From Streptomyces tuirus (GTDB lineage: Bacteria; Actinomycetota; Actinomycetes; Streptomycetales; Streptomycetaceae): a stretch of DNA of 64,000 nucleotides. Position numbers and translations under genes: made by a program. This document shows, in pieces, positions 63,987-64,000 of this stretch. Under the pieces are notes generated by a model. The model did no database searches, was not told where the DNA came from, and saw only the letters and a program-made list of their open reading frames with translations. Position 1 is the stretch's first letter. Each line of letters opens with the position of its first letter. Where the stretch lies: contig JAGTPG010000002.1 of assembly GCA_018195615.1 (NCBI GenBank), forward strand, positions 4,457,501 to 4,521,500. The letters are read 5' to 3'.

Positions 63987-64000
63987 TCAGGACTCCTTTA
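63987..64000 (-). CDS. Possible 3' end of the gene upstream of pit
   Basis: On the minus strand the last 14 bases read AAG GAG TCC TGA, 9 bp before the pit start. In streptomycetes a DUF47 (PhoU-like) gene stands here, so this may be its last three codons and stop; the window shows too little to prove it. Confidence 0.3.

Noticed and set aside
1..64000. Search for tRNA, rRNA, insertion sequences and attachment sites
   Set aside because: No cloverleaf, rRNA segment, transposase or integrase could be recognised by reading; a tRNAscan or IS search would be decisive.

Overview
The window is chromosomal DNA of a Streptomyces: about 70 % G+C, GTG starts are common, third codon positions are almost always G or C, and many genes are hallmark actinobacterial families (nur, glnR, rsiG, cssRS, mshD, devA/devB/devE, Scr1-type regulator with DUF397). 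From memory, gene order from the right end to about 12 kb follows the S. coelicolor SCO4138 to SCO4191 block, interrupted by an accessory block at about 36-50 kb.

Layout. 0-7.9 kb: methyltransferase fragment, membrane protein, TetR/esterase pair, transglutaminase-like protein, divergent HxlR/imine-reductase-like pair, HelD-type helicase with a TetR gene. 7.9-14.5 kb: a protein with two kinase-like (APH) domains, then three paralogous GntR regulators (a devA-like gene, devA with its overlapping phosphatase devB, and devE), two tiny related membrane proteins, and a 15-bp palindrome repeated at the same distance before devA and devE. 14.6-26 kb: housekeeping genes (Eis-like acetyltransferase, the c-di-GMP-dependent anti-sigma factor rsiG, dtd, ygfZ, nickel regulator nur, nitrobindin, a rhodanese with a cysteine-bearing leader peptide, hydrolases, MoaD). 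26-36 kb: glnR, a LacI regulator, an HtrA-like protease followed by cssRS, mshD, a secreted 5'-nucleotidase and a DUF2993 protein.

36-50 kb is the accessory block: a protein with the motif seen in contractile-injection-system cargo, a GH5 glycosidase, a pectate lyase-pectinesterase fusion, a secreted aerolysin-like protein, a Scr1/DUF397 cassette with matching operators, secreted hypotheticals, a LysR gene and a second-type full-length DnaE polymerase coupled to a small CxxC protein. 50-54 kb is a five-gene operon (ECF sigma, zinc-finger anti-sigma, ABC ATPase, two membrane proteins). 54.5-64 kb is phosphate metabolism: ppk, CHAD protein, Nudix hydrolase, a PHO-box-preceded pstSCAB operon and the low-affinity transporter pit.

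A caution governs the whole annotation. About 30 open reading frames, among them glnR, ppk, pstC, pstA, pit, dnaE, nur and dtd, are broken by what looks like loss of one G or C in a short G or C run, and each reads through perfectly if one base is restored. So many lesions, all of one kind and in otherwise conserved genes, point to sequencing error rather than pseudogenes. I annotate such genes full length and give the break position.
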